A stretch of 64,000 bases of DNA from Actinomadura chibensis NBRC 106107. Lineage in GTDB: Bacteria; Actinomycetota; Actinomycetes; Streptosporangiales; Streptosporangiaceae. Below are positions 8,570 through 17,796 of the stretch, in pieces. The notes beneath the pieces are model-generated. The model was not told the origin of the DNA. It did not search any database and worked only from the letters and a program-made list of their open reading frames with translations. The translations under genes were made by a program, and so were the position numbers. Location: assembly GCF_001552135.1 (NCBI RefSeq), contig NZ_BCQP01000027.1, positions 121,315-185,314 of the forward strand, read 5' to 3'. The number at the start of each line of letters is the position of its first letter. The stretch's first letter is position 1.

Positions 8570-9232
8570 ATGACCCATCCCTGCGCCGCGGAACTCGCCG
8601 CACGTGTCCGCGGGGAACTCGCCCTCTTGACGACCGCGAACCGCTTCGTCGACCTGCTCGAATCGGGCGAGATCCCGAGAGAACGCCTTGCCTGGCTGGC
8701 CTGCGAGGAGTACCGCATCGTCGGCAGCGACAGGCGGAGTTTCGCGCTCCTGGCCGCGCGCTTTCCCGAAGAGCCGGCGGGGGAGTTCTTCCTCGGGCTC
8801 GCCCAGGGCGAAGGGCAGGCGTCGAAGCTCCTCGATGACTTCGCGGCCGCACTCGGCGAGAGTGAGAAGAATCTCAGGGCATACGAGCCGAAACCGCTCG
8901 CCCAGGCATACCCGGCCTACCTCGCTCAGAGGGCTGTGTTCGGAACCAGCAGTGAAGTCGCCCTCGCCATGCTGGCCAACCTCGAAGAGTGGGGGTCGTA
9001 CTGCTCCCGTACAGCACGGGCCCTCCGCGCCAACTACGGTCTCGATGAGAAGGCCGTGGGCTTCTTCACGTTCTTCTCGGAGTCGCCGCCAGGTTTCGAG
9101 GAACAGGCGCTGAGCGTCATCGAATCCGGTCTCGCGGCTGGCGACGACCCAGAGGAGGCCGCCCGCGCGGCCCGCCTGCTGCACGCATACGAGACCGCCT
9201 TCTGGGACGCCCTAGCCGAAGGACTCCCTTAG
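8570..9232 (+). CDS. TenA/heme-oxygenase-fold protein
   Basis: An all-alpha protein of 220 residues with the look of the TENA/THI-4 (thiaminase II) and heme-oxygenase-like superfamily. Signs are ERLAWLACEEYRIVGSDRRSF in the first helices, LANLEEWGSYCSRTARAL in the central helix, and ANYGLDEKAVGFFTFFSE, followed by a C-terminal helix of the type that closes the pocket. True TenA proteins hydrolyse thiamine breakdown products; whether this one does is uncertain because no thiamine gene or TPP riboswitch is nearby. It diverges from gltA and ends 4 bp from the convergent kinase gene. Confidence 0.6.
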   Translation: MTHPCAAELAARVRGELALLTTANRFVDLLESGEIPRERLAWLACEEYRIVGSDRRSFALLAARFPEEPAGEFFLGLAQGEGQASKLLDDFAAALGESEKNLRAYEPKPLAQAYPAYLAQRAVFGTSSEVALAMLANLEEWGSYCSRTARALRANYGLDEKAVGFFTFFSESPPGFEEQALSVIESGLAAGDDPEEAARAARLLHAYETAFWDALAEGLP

Positions 9233-9236
9233 CCCA

Positions 9237-10139
9237 TCACTGCGGAGGCTCGCGTAGCGTCGGCAACTCCGCGGTGACTTCGACCAGGGTCCTCTCCTGG
9301 ACGCCGATCAATTGCTCCACATCGACGGGCGGCCACTCCTCGCCATAGTGGGCGTCCAACAGCGTGGAGAGCGCCACCAGCACCTGCTCAGGGGACGGAC
9401 GTTCAGCGGGATCCTTCACTAGGCAGCGCGTCACCAGCCCGCGCATGGGATCCGGCAACCTGGTGAGGTCCGGTGCGCCGTGGACGATTCGTGCGCGCAC
9501 CTTATGGTCCGTCCCGAAGGGCGCCGCGCCGGTCGTTGCGAAAACGAGGGTCGCGCCAAGGGAGAAGACGTCGCTTTCCGATCGGACGGGTTCACCTAGG
9601 GCCTGCTCCGGCGACATGTAGGCGGGAGTCCCGAGAATCTCCGTGCGTGACAGGGGCAGCGCGTTCAGCGGCCGCGCGATGCCGAAGTCGATGACCCGCG
9701 GCCCGTCGGAGGCCAGCAGGACGTTCGACGGCTTCAAATCCCTGTGCACGATCCCCGCGCGATGGATCGCCAGCAGGGCCTCCGCTAGTCCCGCGCCCAG
9801 TCGGCACGCGGTCTGTTCGCGCAGCGGCCCCTTTTCCCGGACCACCTTGGAGAGGCTCACACCACGGATGTACTGCGTGGCCAGCCAGGGCTGGTCCGCG
9901 TCCGGGTCGGCGTCGACCACGGGCGCCGTGTAGAAACCACTGACCGACTGGGCGGAGGTGACCTCGCGGCGGAATCTGGCACGCCACCTGGGGTCGTCCA
10001 GTAGTTCCGGACGAATGACCTTCACGGCCACAAGGCGTCTGCTGGGAGACGCTCCCAGGAAGACCTCGCCCATCCCTCCGGAACCGAGCCGTGCGACCAC
10101 GCGGTACGGGCCGATCATCTGCGGAAGGTCTGACTGCAT
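9237..10139 (-). CDS. Soluble serine/threonine protein kinase (Hanks type)
   Basis: About 300 residues consisting almost only of a kinase domain. Visible elements: Gly-rich loop LGSGGMGEVFLG, the ATP Lys in VAVKVIRPE, HRDLKPSNVLL (catalytic loop), DFGIARP (metal site), and GTPAYMSPEQAL at the activation segment end. No transmembrane helix or extracellular sensor domain follows; the last 40 residues look unstructured. It is therefore a cytoplasmic kinase unlike PknB. The start is ambiguous between ATG 10139 and GTG 10145, and no strong ribosome binding site decides it. An aldo/keto reductase lies upstream on the same strand; a functional link is not shown. Confidence 0.93.
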   Translation of the reverse strand: MQSDLPQMIGPYRVVARLGSGGMGEVFLGASPSRRLVAVKVIRPELLDDPRWRARFRREVTSAQSVSGFYTAPVVDADPDADQPWLATQYIRGVSLSKVVREKGPLREQTACRLGAGLAEALLAIHRAGIVHRDLKPSNVLLASDGPRVIDFGIARPLNALPLSRTEILGTPAYMSPEQALGEPVRSESDVFSLGATLVFATTGAAPFGTDHKVRARIVHGAPDLTRLPDPMRGLVTRCLVKDPAERPSPEQVLVALSTLLDAHYGEEWPPVDVEQLIGVQERTLVEVTAELPTLREPPQ

Positions 10140-10216
10140 GGGCACGGGCGTCCGATCAAGGTGGGCTCGCGCCCAATCGTGCCATGCCCTCGGCTGGTCT
10201 CCTTACCGGGAAACCT

Positions 10217-11155
10217 TCACACCCAGGGGAGTTCGCTCCGCTCGGCCCAGTAGACGTCAGGCGGGACGCTCAAGTCGCCCATCAAAGCGAGGTCTTCCTC
10301 ATCAAGAGTCACCTGCGCGGCTGCCAGGTTCGCTTGCAACTGCACGGGACTGACCGCACCGATGAGGACCGTCCCCGCCCATGGCCTGCTGAGTGCGGCG
10401 GCCAGCGCGACAGCGTCCGGTCCCACTCCCTTCCGGGACGCCACGGACCGCACAGCCTCGGGCGGTCGCGTTGCGAGCCGTCCGTTAGCCAGCACCTCCT
10501 TGAGCAGCACATGCAGGCCCGCGGCATGGGCTTCGCGCAGAGCACCCTCAGCGGACGTCTCGAGGACGTTCCACGTCGATTGAACGGTGCTGAAGAGCCG
10601 TTGCCCGGACACCTCCAGCGCCATCGCCCGCCGGATCGTGTCGGACTGCCCTGGGCCCGATGTAGAGAAGCCGACGCGGACATCCTCTGCGGCGGCTTCC
10701 GCTAGGGCTCCTTGTAGCCGCGTGTCCTCGAACAGCGGACTGTCCTCGGTGAGCGAATGCACTTGGTAGACGGAGAGGTGGCCGTTGAGAAGTGCCTGCG
10801 TCTCCTTGTACTGGGCCTGGTAGCGCTCAAGGCTGTGCTCTTTGACCTCGTGTACTGGAGCGTCCATCCTCCATTCGCCGACGTACGTGTATCCCCATTT
10901 GCTCGACACCGTCAGGCCGTCAGGAGCGCGTGCGTTCACCCAGCCGCCGAGGAACTCTTCGGCCCGGCCGTACGAACGGGCCGCGTCCACCCATCGGACG
11001 CCGGCGGCGTAGGCCGCGTCCAGGACGTTCCAGGTCGCGTCGCGCATCTGCGGCACGCTCCGGCTGGACGGTAGCTCGGCCGCACGGCCCACGTTGATGT
11101 ACGCGGGCCGCCCCAGGGCCGCTAGGCCGATCCCCAGTCGCTGTATCGCGTTCAT
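10217..11155 (-). CDS. Aldo/keto reductase
   Basis: NAD(P)H-dependent carbonyl reductase fold, 312 residues. The AKR catalytic tetrad can be traced: Asp and Tyr in VDAARSYGRAEEFLGGW, Lys in VSSKWGYTY and His in VYQVHSLTEDS. The C-terminal cofactor region contains RPWAGTVLIGAVSPVQLQANL. It resembles aryl-alcohol/galactose-dehydrogenase-like AKRs that are often unlinked to a pathway. A 77-bp gap separates its stop from the kinase start on the same strand, so co-transcription is possible. The substrate is unknown. Confidence 0.9.
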   Translation of the reverse strand: MNAIQRLGIGLAALGRPAYINVGRAAELPSSRSVPQMRDATWNVLDAAYAAGVRWVDAARSYGRAEEFLGGWVNARAPDGLTVSSKWGYTYVGEWRMDAPVHEVKEHSLERYQAQYKETQALLNGHLSVYQVHSLTEDSPLFEDTRLQGALAEAAAEDVRVGFSTSGPGQSDTIRRAMALEVSGQRLFSTVQSTWNVLETSAEGALREAHAAGLHVLLKEVLANGRLATRPPEAVRSVASRKGVGPDAVALAAALSRPWAGTVLIGAVSPVQLQANLAAAQVTLDEEDLALMGDLSVPPDVYWAERSELPWV

Positions 11156-11325
11156 TCCCCCAGCCTGACATGGCCCCTTAGCAGACTCATACCGGACCGA
11201 CTTGTCTGAATTGCCGGGTAATGCTTGGCGGGTTATCCACAGAATCGAATTCTAATGCCGTGGTCGGGTCCGGTCCGCGAGGCTGAATCGCGTCACCATC
11301 TCATCGCGGGAAGAAAGGCACGACA

Positions 11326-12117
11326 ATGCCCGTACAGATCGTCCGTGACCAATACGGTGCGCACCAGTTCGCGGGACACCTGGGAATCACCCGATGGCAA
11401 CTGCGCGTCGGCCTGGAGCACGGCATCCTTCCGCGTCCCGACCTCGACGGCGAGCGCTGGTCGGCGGCCCTCGCCGACGAGTGCCGAGGCCGCGGCCGCG
11501 GCGAGCAGGTCATCGCCGCCTTCGGCGAGATCCCGCCGATCGGATCGACCAAGGCGGCCATCTGGCTGGCAGAGCGTGTGGGGCTCGACGTCGAGCGGCG
11601 GGACGTCGAGGTGCTCGCCGCCCAAGGCGAGCTCAACGTCATCAGCACCTTCCGCGGGCACCCGGTCTACCTCCTGAAGGACCTGGACCGGCTCGACCCG
11701 GCCTCCGTCCGGTCGGTCGTCGCCGCCCGGAAGGGGCCGCTGATGGAGACCGTCGACGCCGGCGGGGCGGCGACGATCCTCGGCTGGCCGCGCAGGACGT
11801 TCGACCGCATCGCCGGGGAGCGCGACCTCCCGATCGACCGGCTCGGCCGGTACGCGCTCGCCGACGTCCAGGCCCTGGCGGCGGACGACGAGCTCATGCG
11901 CGGAGCCGACGAGGAAAAGCGCCGGCTGGCCCTCACCCGGACGCGCCGTTCCGAGATCAGGGTCGAGGACGTCGTGCGCGGCTGGATCCTGCGCTGCTCC
12001 GCCTACCTCGACGGCGACGCCGAGGAACCGCCGGACACGGGCTCCCTCAACCGGGCGCTCCGCAACCTGACGAACATCAGGACGGAACTCGCGAGGCATG
12101 ACCGAAGGGCCCCGTAG
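11326..12117 (+). CDS. Putative DNA-binding protein with repeated excisionase/MerR-like HTH modules
   Basis: 263 residues, no assigned family. Three segments resemble the helix-turn-helix of excisionase/MerR proteins: about residues 11-48 (AGHLGITRWQLRVGLEHG, then an acidic loop and a Trp), 74-125 (STKAAIWLAERVGL, ending HPVYLLKDLDRL) and 142-190 (GGAATILGWPRRTFDRIAGE, ending YALADVQALA). Each has the helix, turn, recognition helix, wing and terminal helix order of that fold. The C-terminal 70 residues are charged and helical. GAAAGG about 8 nt upstream supports the ATG. No recombinase or plasmid gene is near, so it is probably a chromosomal regulator. Function is inferred from fold only. Confidence 0.75.
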   Translation: MPVQIVRDQYGAHQFAGHLGITRWQLRVGLEHGILPRPDLDGERWSAALADECRGRGRGEQVIAAFGEIPPIGSTKAAIWLAERVGLDVERRDVEVLAAQGELNVISTFRGHPVYLLKDLDRLDPASVRSVVAARKGPLMETVDAGGAATILGWPRRTFDRIAGERDLPIDRLGRYALADVQALAADDELMRGADEEKRRLALTRTRRSEIRVEDVVRGWILRCSAYLDGDAEEPPDTGSLNRALRNLTNIRTELARHDRRAP

Positions 12118-12514
12118 GCAAGGCGATCCTCGCGCCCATCCCGCCTCCCGATTCCTGACCGACGCCCTACGCACGCCAGCCGACTGCCCCGTTCTCCGCC
12201 TCCACGAGCAGGTGCGGCATCCAACCGATGGGTACCCACGACAGCCATCCACGAAGAGCATGTCCGCCAAGCGACGAACCAAGCCGCCCGACGCCAACGG
12301 AGCAGGACGACCCCCACGACCGCCTTCAGAACCGACCCGAGTCCTGTCCGATCGCTCTCCTGGGGCCAACGCGGGCGCCCATTCGTCGGCCGACGCGACC
12401 ACGGGCAGCGTGGGCCCGGCTGTCGTCCAGTCCAGGGCTCCGTGGGAAAGAGGTGACCAGACCGATCAGGAATCAAGAAGCACCGGCTGACGGGCCGTGG
12501 CTAGCGTGACCTCC
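12118..12514. other. Intergenic region with no recognised gene
   Basis: About 400 bp between the HTH-repeat protein and a VOC gene. Open frames exist on both strands because of the GC content, but none has a ribosome binding site, family resemblance or a plausible start. No strong hairpin or repeat stands out. Confidence 0.6.
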
Positions 12515-12928
<414 letters not shown>

Positions 12929-12956
12929 GAGCCAGCGGAGGACAGGAGGTAGGCGA

Positions 12957-13430
12957 ATGGCGCGGAATCAGCGAACCGACCAGCGAGAAGCACGCAAGCC
13001 CGGCACGCCCGGGCCGGTGTCCCGGTGGATGCAGCGGACGATGAACGCCCGCATGAACCGAAAGATCCGACGCGGTCGCGGCACGTTCATGGGCATGGAC
13101 GTCCTGATCCTGAACACGGTGGGCCGCCGAAGCGGAGAGCCCCGGCAGACGCCGGTGGCGTGGTTCCCCGACACCGACGACACGCGGTTGGTCGTCGCAT
13201 CGGGCGGTGGGAGCCAGAACCCGGACTGGTACGCCAATCTGATGGCGCACCCCGATCAGGCATCGATCGAACTCCCCGGCCGCGACGCCGTCGGGGTGAC
13301 GCCGCACCGGCTCGACGGTGCTGAGCGTGACGAGGCGTGGCAGCGCATCGCCGCCGCCCAGCCCCGCCTGGCGAAGTACCAGAGCAAGTCCGACCGCGAA
13401 TACCCGATAGTCCGCCTCACTCCAAGGTGA
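12957..13430 (+). CDS. DDN-type nitroreductase / F420H2-dependent quinone reductase family protein
   Basis: 157 residues of the deazaflavin-dependent nitroreductase split-barrel family typified by mycobacterial Ddn. Typical blocks are MDVLILNTVGRRSGEPRQTP, LVVASGGGSQNPDWYANL (cofactor phosphate loop) and a C-terminal REYPIVRLTPR. The basic N-terminal 40 residues fit membrane association seen in family members. AGGAGG lies 7 nt upstream of the ATG. Members reduce quinones or nitro compounds with F420H2; which applies here is unknown. It follows the VOC gene by 28 bp. Confidence 0.9.
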   Translation: MARNQRTDQREARKPGTPGPVSRWMQRTMNARMNRKIRRGRGTFMGMDVLILNTVGRRSGEPRQTPVAWFPDTDDTRLVVASGGGSQNPDWYANLMAHPDQASIELPGRDAVGVTPHRLDGAERDEAWQRIAAAQPRLAKYQSKSDREYPIVRLTPR

Positions 13431-13539
13431 CTGTGCTCGCCCGACCCTGGAGCCCCGCGAACCCTTGAGTGTCCGAGGCGCGGCGTGTGGGCGGAGATAA
13501 CCTTCCCCCTGCGGCGAGCCCGTTGCAGAGCTCGTCCGG

Positions 13540-13977
13540 TCAGTCGAGGCAGAACTCGTTGCCCTCGGGGTCGGTCATCACGATGTGACCGGCGCCCAGC
13601 GGGGGAGCGGGCTCATACCGCTGGACCCGGACGGCGCCACGCGAGACGAGCCGCTCGGCCTCCGCCTCCAGCGCAGCCATCCGAGCGTCGCCCGCCAGGC
13701 CGGGAGCGGCCCGTACGTCGAGGTGCACGCGGTTCTTCGCCTGTTTCCCCTCCGGCACACGCTGGAAGAACAGCCGCGGTCCGGAGCCCTCCGGATCGAC
13801 CACCGCCGACGCGTCGTTGCGCCTCTCGGGCGGGACGCCCATGGCGTCCAGAGCCTGCTCCCATGACTCGAAGCCCTGGGGCGGGTCCTGCAAGCGGTAG
13901 CCGAGGGCGTCGGCCCAGAACGCGGCCAGGGCGGCGGGGTCGCCGCAGTCGAAGGTGATCTGGATCTCGCGGGTCAT
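13540..13977 (-). CDS. VOC family protein (Glyoxalase_6-like)
   Basis: 145 residues opening EIQITFDCGDPAALAAFWADALGY, the standard start of the Glyoxalase_6 branch, and ending with HIVMTDPEGNEFCLD. The middle segment RLFFQRVPEGKQAKNRVHLDV also matches that family. Its ATG begins 1 nt after the stop codon of the upstream DinB-like gene (TGACATG), so the two are translationally coupled in one operon. No metal His is certain and no substrate is known. Confidence 0.9.
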   Translation of the reverse strand: MTREIQITFDCGDPAALAAFWADALGYRLQDPPQGFESWEQALDAMGVPPERRNDASAVVDPEGSGPRLFFQRVPEGKQAKNRVHLDVRAAPGLAGDARMAALEAEAERLVSRGAVRVQRYEPAPPLGAGHIVMTDPEGNEFCLD

Positions 13978-13978
13978 G

Positions 13979-14563
13979 TCAGGTCGTCTCCTGTCGGTAC
14001 TGCCGGTGAGTGTGCAGGTAGAGGTCGCGGAGCAGGCACACCTCGGCCAGGTGGTGGATCAGCTCGCGGTTGATGTGGAGCACCAGCGCCGCCAATGGTC
14101 GATCGGCGTACGGTCCTTCCGCCTCCCCGCAGGGGCGTGCGAGGCCGCTCTCGCCGAGGGACTCGACGCCGGTCATCCACGTGGCGTACTCCGCGTCGAG
14201 CTGCGCCAGCGCCGCGGACGCGGTCGTCGCGTACTCGAACGAGGTGTAGTCGGTGGGCGCGCGACCGAAATGCGCGGCGTTGCGCATCGCGAGCACGCCC
14301 ACGATCACGTGTCCGAGACGCCAGGCTATCGTCGTGAACGGCGGCGGATCCGGCTCCGGCACCGCGAAGTCGATGGTCATCGCGCCGGACCCGCCCTGGA
14401 CCGGCGCGCCGCCGATCCCGCGCGGGTGCACGCTCCAGCAGCCGGGCACCGGCTCCCAGAAGTACTCCTCGTCGGTGAGTCCGTCGAGGCGGGGACGCAA
14501 CTGCCGGGACCAGTGCCAGGTGATCTGATCTCGGATCTGGGTGTTCCAGGTCTGGTCGGCCAT
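13979..14563 (-). CDS. DinB-like (DfsB) four-helix-bundle protein
   Basis: 194 residues beginning MADQTWNTQIRDQITWHW. The DinB/YfiT fold is indicated by LTDEEYFWEP near residue 30, a His in TIAWRLGHVIVGVLAMRN and the C-terminal INRELIHHLAEVCLLRDLY, which supply the three histidines of the usual metal site. Members are thiol-dependent transferases, often using mycothiol, or uncharacterised. It is translationally coupled to the VOC gene downstream and diverges from a WYL regulator across 61 bp, making that regulator its likely controller. Confidence 0.88.
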   Translation of the reverse strand: MADQTWNTQIRDQITWHWSRQLRPRLDGLTDEEYFWEPVPGCWSVHPRGIGGAPVQGGSGAMTIDFAVPEPDPPPFTTIAWRLGHVIVGVLAMRNAAHFGRAPTDYTSFEYATTASAALAQLDAEYATWMTGVESLGESGLARPCGEAEGPYADRPLAALVLHINRELIHHLAEVCLLRDLYLHTHRQYRQETT

Positions 14564-14594
14564 GGTCCGAGCCTCCCGCGAATAGCGGACAGGT

Positions 14595-14617
14595 TCGTTC
14601 CGCGTTCTGTGGAACGA
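14595..14617. promoter_or_regulatory. Candidate operator of the WYL regulator
   Basis: A perfect 7-bp inverted repeat, TCGTTCC-N9-GGAACGA, sits in the 61-bp gap between the divergent DinB-like gene and the WYL regulator. The right arm, GGAACGA, is also the core of the paired repeats next to the TetR gene at 3933-3970, which may be coincidence. Confidence 0.5.
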
Positions 14618-14624
14618 TGGTCGC

Positions 14625-15584
14625 GTGACCGTCGAGGCGACCACCGAGCGAGTGCTGCGGCTGCTGGCTCTGCTCCAGCGCCGACCGTCCTGGACGGCTG
14701 CCGAACTCGCCACCGAGCTGGGCGTGACGGATCGCTCGGTCCGGCGCGACGTGGAGCGGCTACGCGCGCTCGGGTACCCCGTCCACGCGACGGCGGGCGT
14801 CGGCGGCGGCTACCAGCTCGGCGCGGGCACGCGGCTGCCGCCGCTGCTCCTCGACGACGAGGAGGCGATCGCGACGGCGGTGTCCCTGCGGCTCGCGTCG
14901 GGCGGCACGGTCGCGGGGTCGGGCGAGGCGGCGCTACGGGCGCTCGCGAAGCTCGACCAGGTGATGCCGCCGCGGCTGCGCGCCGAGGTCAGAGCGGTGC
15001 ACGGCGCCACCGCGACCATGGCCGATCCCGGCGTCGAGATCGACGCGGAGTTGCTGGTGACCCTCGCGCGGGCCTGCCGCGACGCGGTACGGGTCCGGTT
15101 CCGGTACGCGGCCCGCGACGGCGGGGAGCGCGAGCGCACGGTCGAACCGGTGCGGATGGTCGCCACCGGCCGACGCTGGTACCTCATGGCCTGGGACGTC
15201 GACCGCGATGACTGGCGCACCTTCCGGCTGGACCGGATGCGCGAGGCGGTGGCGACGACCTGGCGCTTCCGGACGCGGGAGCATCCGGACCCCGTCGCCT
15301 ACGTCCAGCGGTCCGTGACCGAGGCGCCATACCGGTACCTCGGCCGCGTACGGCTGCACGCCCCGCCCGACCGGGTGCGAGAACTGATCCCACCCCAGGT
15401 GGGACGCGTCGAGGACGATCGCGACGGGTGGAGCGTACTCGTAGTCGGCGGAGAGAACCTCGATTGGCTCGCCGTCCACGTGGCCCGTCTGGGCTTCGAG
15501 GCGGAAGTCCTGGAACCCCCGGAACTACGCAAAGCGGCCGCCGCACTCGCGGCGCGCCTCGCCGCGATGGCCGGAACCGAATGA
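14625..15584 (+). CDS. WYL-domain transcriptional regulator
   Basis: 319 residues with a GTG start. Residues about 5-60 are a winged HTH of the HTH_11 type (WTAAELATELGVTDRSVRRDVERLRALGYPV); residues 135-215 are the WYL domain, with RRWYLMAWDVDRDDWRTFRLDRM; the C-terminus is the WCX extension. WYL domains bind ligands, in some cases nucleic acids or nucleotides. The divergent DinB/VOC operon is the probable target, through the dyad at 14595-14617. Confidence 0.93.
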   Translation: MTVEATTERVLRLLALLQRRPSWTAAELATELGVTDRSVRRDVERLRALGYPVHATAGVGGGYQLGAGTRLPPLLLDDEEAIATAVSLRLASGGTVAGSGEAALRALAKLDQVMPPRLRAEVRAVHGATATMADPGVEIDAELLVTLARACRDAVRVRFRYAARDGGERERTVEPVRMVATGRRWYLMAWDVDRDDWRTFRLDRMREAVATTWRFRTREHPDPVAYVQRSVTEAPYRYLGRVRLHAPPDRVRELIPPQVGRVEDDRDGWSVLVVGGENLDWLAVHVARLGFEAEVLEPPELRKAAAALAARLAAMAGTE

Positions 15585-16566
15585 CACAACGACCGCCCAG
15601 CGGCGAGTTGGGAACAGGACCAGCAGGGCGGCAGCGACGAGCGACATGCCGCAGGTGATCGTCCAGGCGCCGCCGCGGAGCCGCTCGGTGACACGTCCAG
15701 GCGCGGCAATCGATGAATCCGACCGCCGCCCGCCCCGGGGGCTTGCAGGTATGGCAGAACTCGCTGCGGTGGCGGTCGGACCATGGTGAATCGGGGTCGC
15801 GATGGCACGGTCAAACGCGCCACCTACCCGATGCGGCTTTCGCGCAGACGGGTGCCTGGCACTAATGGCTGGGACTGCCTGCTGTAGCGGCCGGTTTGTA
15901 GAGGTCGAGCTTTGGGCTGCAGGCAGAGGCGGTCGCTCAGGGCGGTCGGGCAGAGGCGGTCGGGCAGAGGCGGTCGGGCAGAGGCGGTCGGGCAGGGCGG
16001 CCGGTTTGTGGCAGCCGGTTTGTGGCGGCCGGGTTGTGGTGATCGGGCTGTGGTGGTCGGGCAGAGGCGGCCGGTTTATGGCGGTCGGGCTGTGGGGGCG
16101 AGTTCTGGGAGGGCGGGCAGAGGCGATCGGGCTGAGGGCGGGTCGGGGCGTGGTCTAGCAGGTGGGGCAACTGGCGTCCGGACCTTGCCTGGCCGCAGCG
16201 CCGGCTGAGGGTGTTGTGTCGTATCTGATGAGGTCATGCGCGCGCGGCTTTCGCATCGCCGGGCGCTTGCGAATGTTGGGCCGAACTGACTGCGGTGGTG
16301 GGCTATCGCGAGTCGTGGCGTGAGGTCGTGTGGTGAGGTGCGGCAAGTGCTCGATGCGGCCGTCGCGTGGCCGGGCCCTTGGCAGTTCTTGGTGGAACTG
16401 CCTGCAGTAGCGGTGCTGTGGCGGGTCGGGGATGTGATGGCTTAGTCGGAACGGTAGCTACGCGATGCGGTGGCCGGATGGCGCGGCGCCTTCGCGGCTA
16501 GAGCGGAATCGGCGGACGCCTTGGGGTCAATGGGTGGCTGTGGCGAGTCGCTGGTGAGTGGTGTGC
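15585..16566. repeat. Intergenic region with 14-bp tandem repeats
   Basis: Almost 1 kb with no supported gene. Between 15943 and 15984 three perfect copies of CGGTCGGGCAGAGG stand head to tail, with a partial fourth; variants (GCGGCCGGTTTGTG and similar) continue to about 16155. The period of 14 is not a multiple of three, so coding selection did not shape it. The remainder, to 16566, is GC-rich with TGGCG-rich stretches and no convincing hairpin. Confidence 0.75.
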
Positions 16567-17796
16567 TCAGGAGCGGCGAGGGTTGGAGCGGCGTTTGGGG
16601 GGCGGCTTCTGCTCCTGTTGCTGGCGGGCCAGCGCGGACAGCAACCGGTCCCGGGCTTCGGTGCGGGACATCGCGGGCAGGCGTTTGGGGAGTGCGGAGG
16701 CCAGCGCTTTGGGCGCGTCGACCAGGCCGTCGTCGTCGACCGTTGCTTGCTCGCCCGTCCAGTCGCCGAGGATGATCGCGGACACGGCACCGGGGTGGCG
16801 GACGAGGAGTGCCTTGATCCTTTCGGCCTCGGTGCCGCAGTCGGCCACGAGGAGGAGGCGGCGTCCGTTGGTGCCGGTGTTCTCGCGGATGGCGAGTTCG
16901 GTTTCGAGGTAGGCGAGCGCGGCGTCGAGGTTGCCGGGGATGAAGAGCCCGGCGGTGTCGTCGTCGAGGAGTTCGTCCTCGCCGAGGCCGAAGAGGACGG
17001 TGGCGTCGGGACGGGGGATTACGACGAGCGAGCTGTCGCCCTGCTCGTCCAATGCCGTCAGCGCGAGGACGCGTGCGCTGGCGACGGCGCCCGGGCCGGT
17101 CAGGCCCGCGGCCGGGACCGTGAACGGATCGAGCACGGGCCGGTAGACGAGTGGCGGCGGTGCCGCCGAGGGAGTCTCGGCAGGCGCGGGCCAGCCCGCG
17201 GCGGCGTACAGACGGTGCCGGAACGGGTAGCAGATCGCCGCGGCGGCGGGCAGGAGCAGACCGAGGAGAAGGACGGGCTGGAGCGAGGACGGACGCGAGT
17301 CCATCTCGTCCGCCCGCTTGCTCGTGCGCGTCGGTGTCGGAGACGGATCGCGCGGCGGCGTGATCTCAGTGTTCGGCGGTGACGACCGCACGGTCCTGCG
17401 GGGAGTCTGCGTCGTGGGTTTGGCGGCGGGGCCTTCAGAGCCCCCAGAGGCAGGGGGACGGTCTCTTACCGTGGGTTTCCTGTCGAATCTCTCCATCCAG
17501 CGGGGGAAGTCCCGGCCGCGGGCCGACCTTTTGCGGGACCGCTCGTACATCATCGCCAGCCATGCCTCCTTGCACTTGTGCACGGTGTATCGGTCGCCGT
17601 CGCTCAACGCGTAACGGCAGATCGGAGGGAGGGACCTGCGCGCCTCGGGATCGCCGGCGACCGCCGCGTCGGCGGGTGCGACCGCGCCGAGGGAGATGGC
17701 GCCGACCACGGCGGTACACCCCAACAGCCCGCATGTACAGCGGATGAGGTCGCCGATCAGGACGGCGGGTGTGGGGTGTGCCAAGAAACGGATCAT
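16567..17796 (-). CDS. Membrane-anchored protein resembling the central region of BTAD/LysM regulators
   Basis: 409 residues. Residues 10-45 are a hydrophobic leader, residues 50-165 a polar, Pro/Arg/Thr-rich extracytoplasmic stretch with three Cys, and residues 171-191 a transmembrane helix. The C-terminal 200 residues, including TGPGAVASARVLAL, the DLDAALAYLETEL-like NLDAALAYLETELAIRE and SAIILGDWTGE, resemble the middle cytoplasmic domain of large membrane-bound BTAD regulators of actinomycetes. Here the DNA-binding BTAD part is absent. A GGGGCGAAG box precedes the ATG. The resemblance is from memory of the family; the role is unknown. The Lys/Arg-rich end (PPPKRRSNPRRS) may contact nucleic acid or membrane. 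Confidence 0.7.
   Translation of the reverse strand: MIRFLAHPTPAVLIGDLIRCTCGLLGCTAVVGAISLGAVAPADAAVAGDPEARRSLPPICRYALSDGDRYTVHKCKEAWLAMMYERSRKRSARGRDFPRWMERFDRKPTVRDRPPASGGSEGPAAKPTTQTPRRTVRSSPPNTEITPPRDPSPTPTRTSKRADEMDSRPSSLQPVLLLGLLLPAAAAICYPFRHRLYAAAGWPAPAETPSAAPPPLVYRPVLDPFTVPAAGLTGPGAVASARVLALTALDEQGDSSLVVIPRPDATVLFGLGEDELLDDDTAGLFIPGNLDAALAYLETELAIRENTGTNGRRLLLVADCGTEAERIKALLVRHPGAVSAIILGDWTGEQATVDDDGLVDAPKALASALPKRLPAMSRTEARDRLLSALARQQQEQKPPPKRRSNPRRS

Noticed and set aside
12098..12490. 130-codon open frame after the HTH-repeat gene
   Set aside because: Overlaps the preceding gene, has no ribosome binding site and no recognisable domain.
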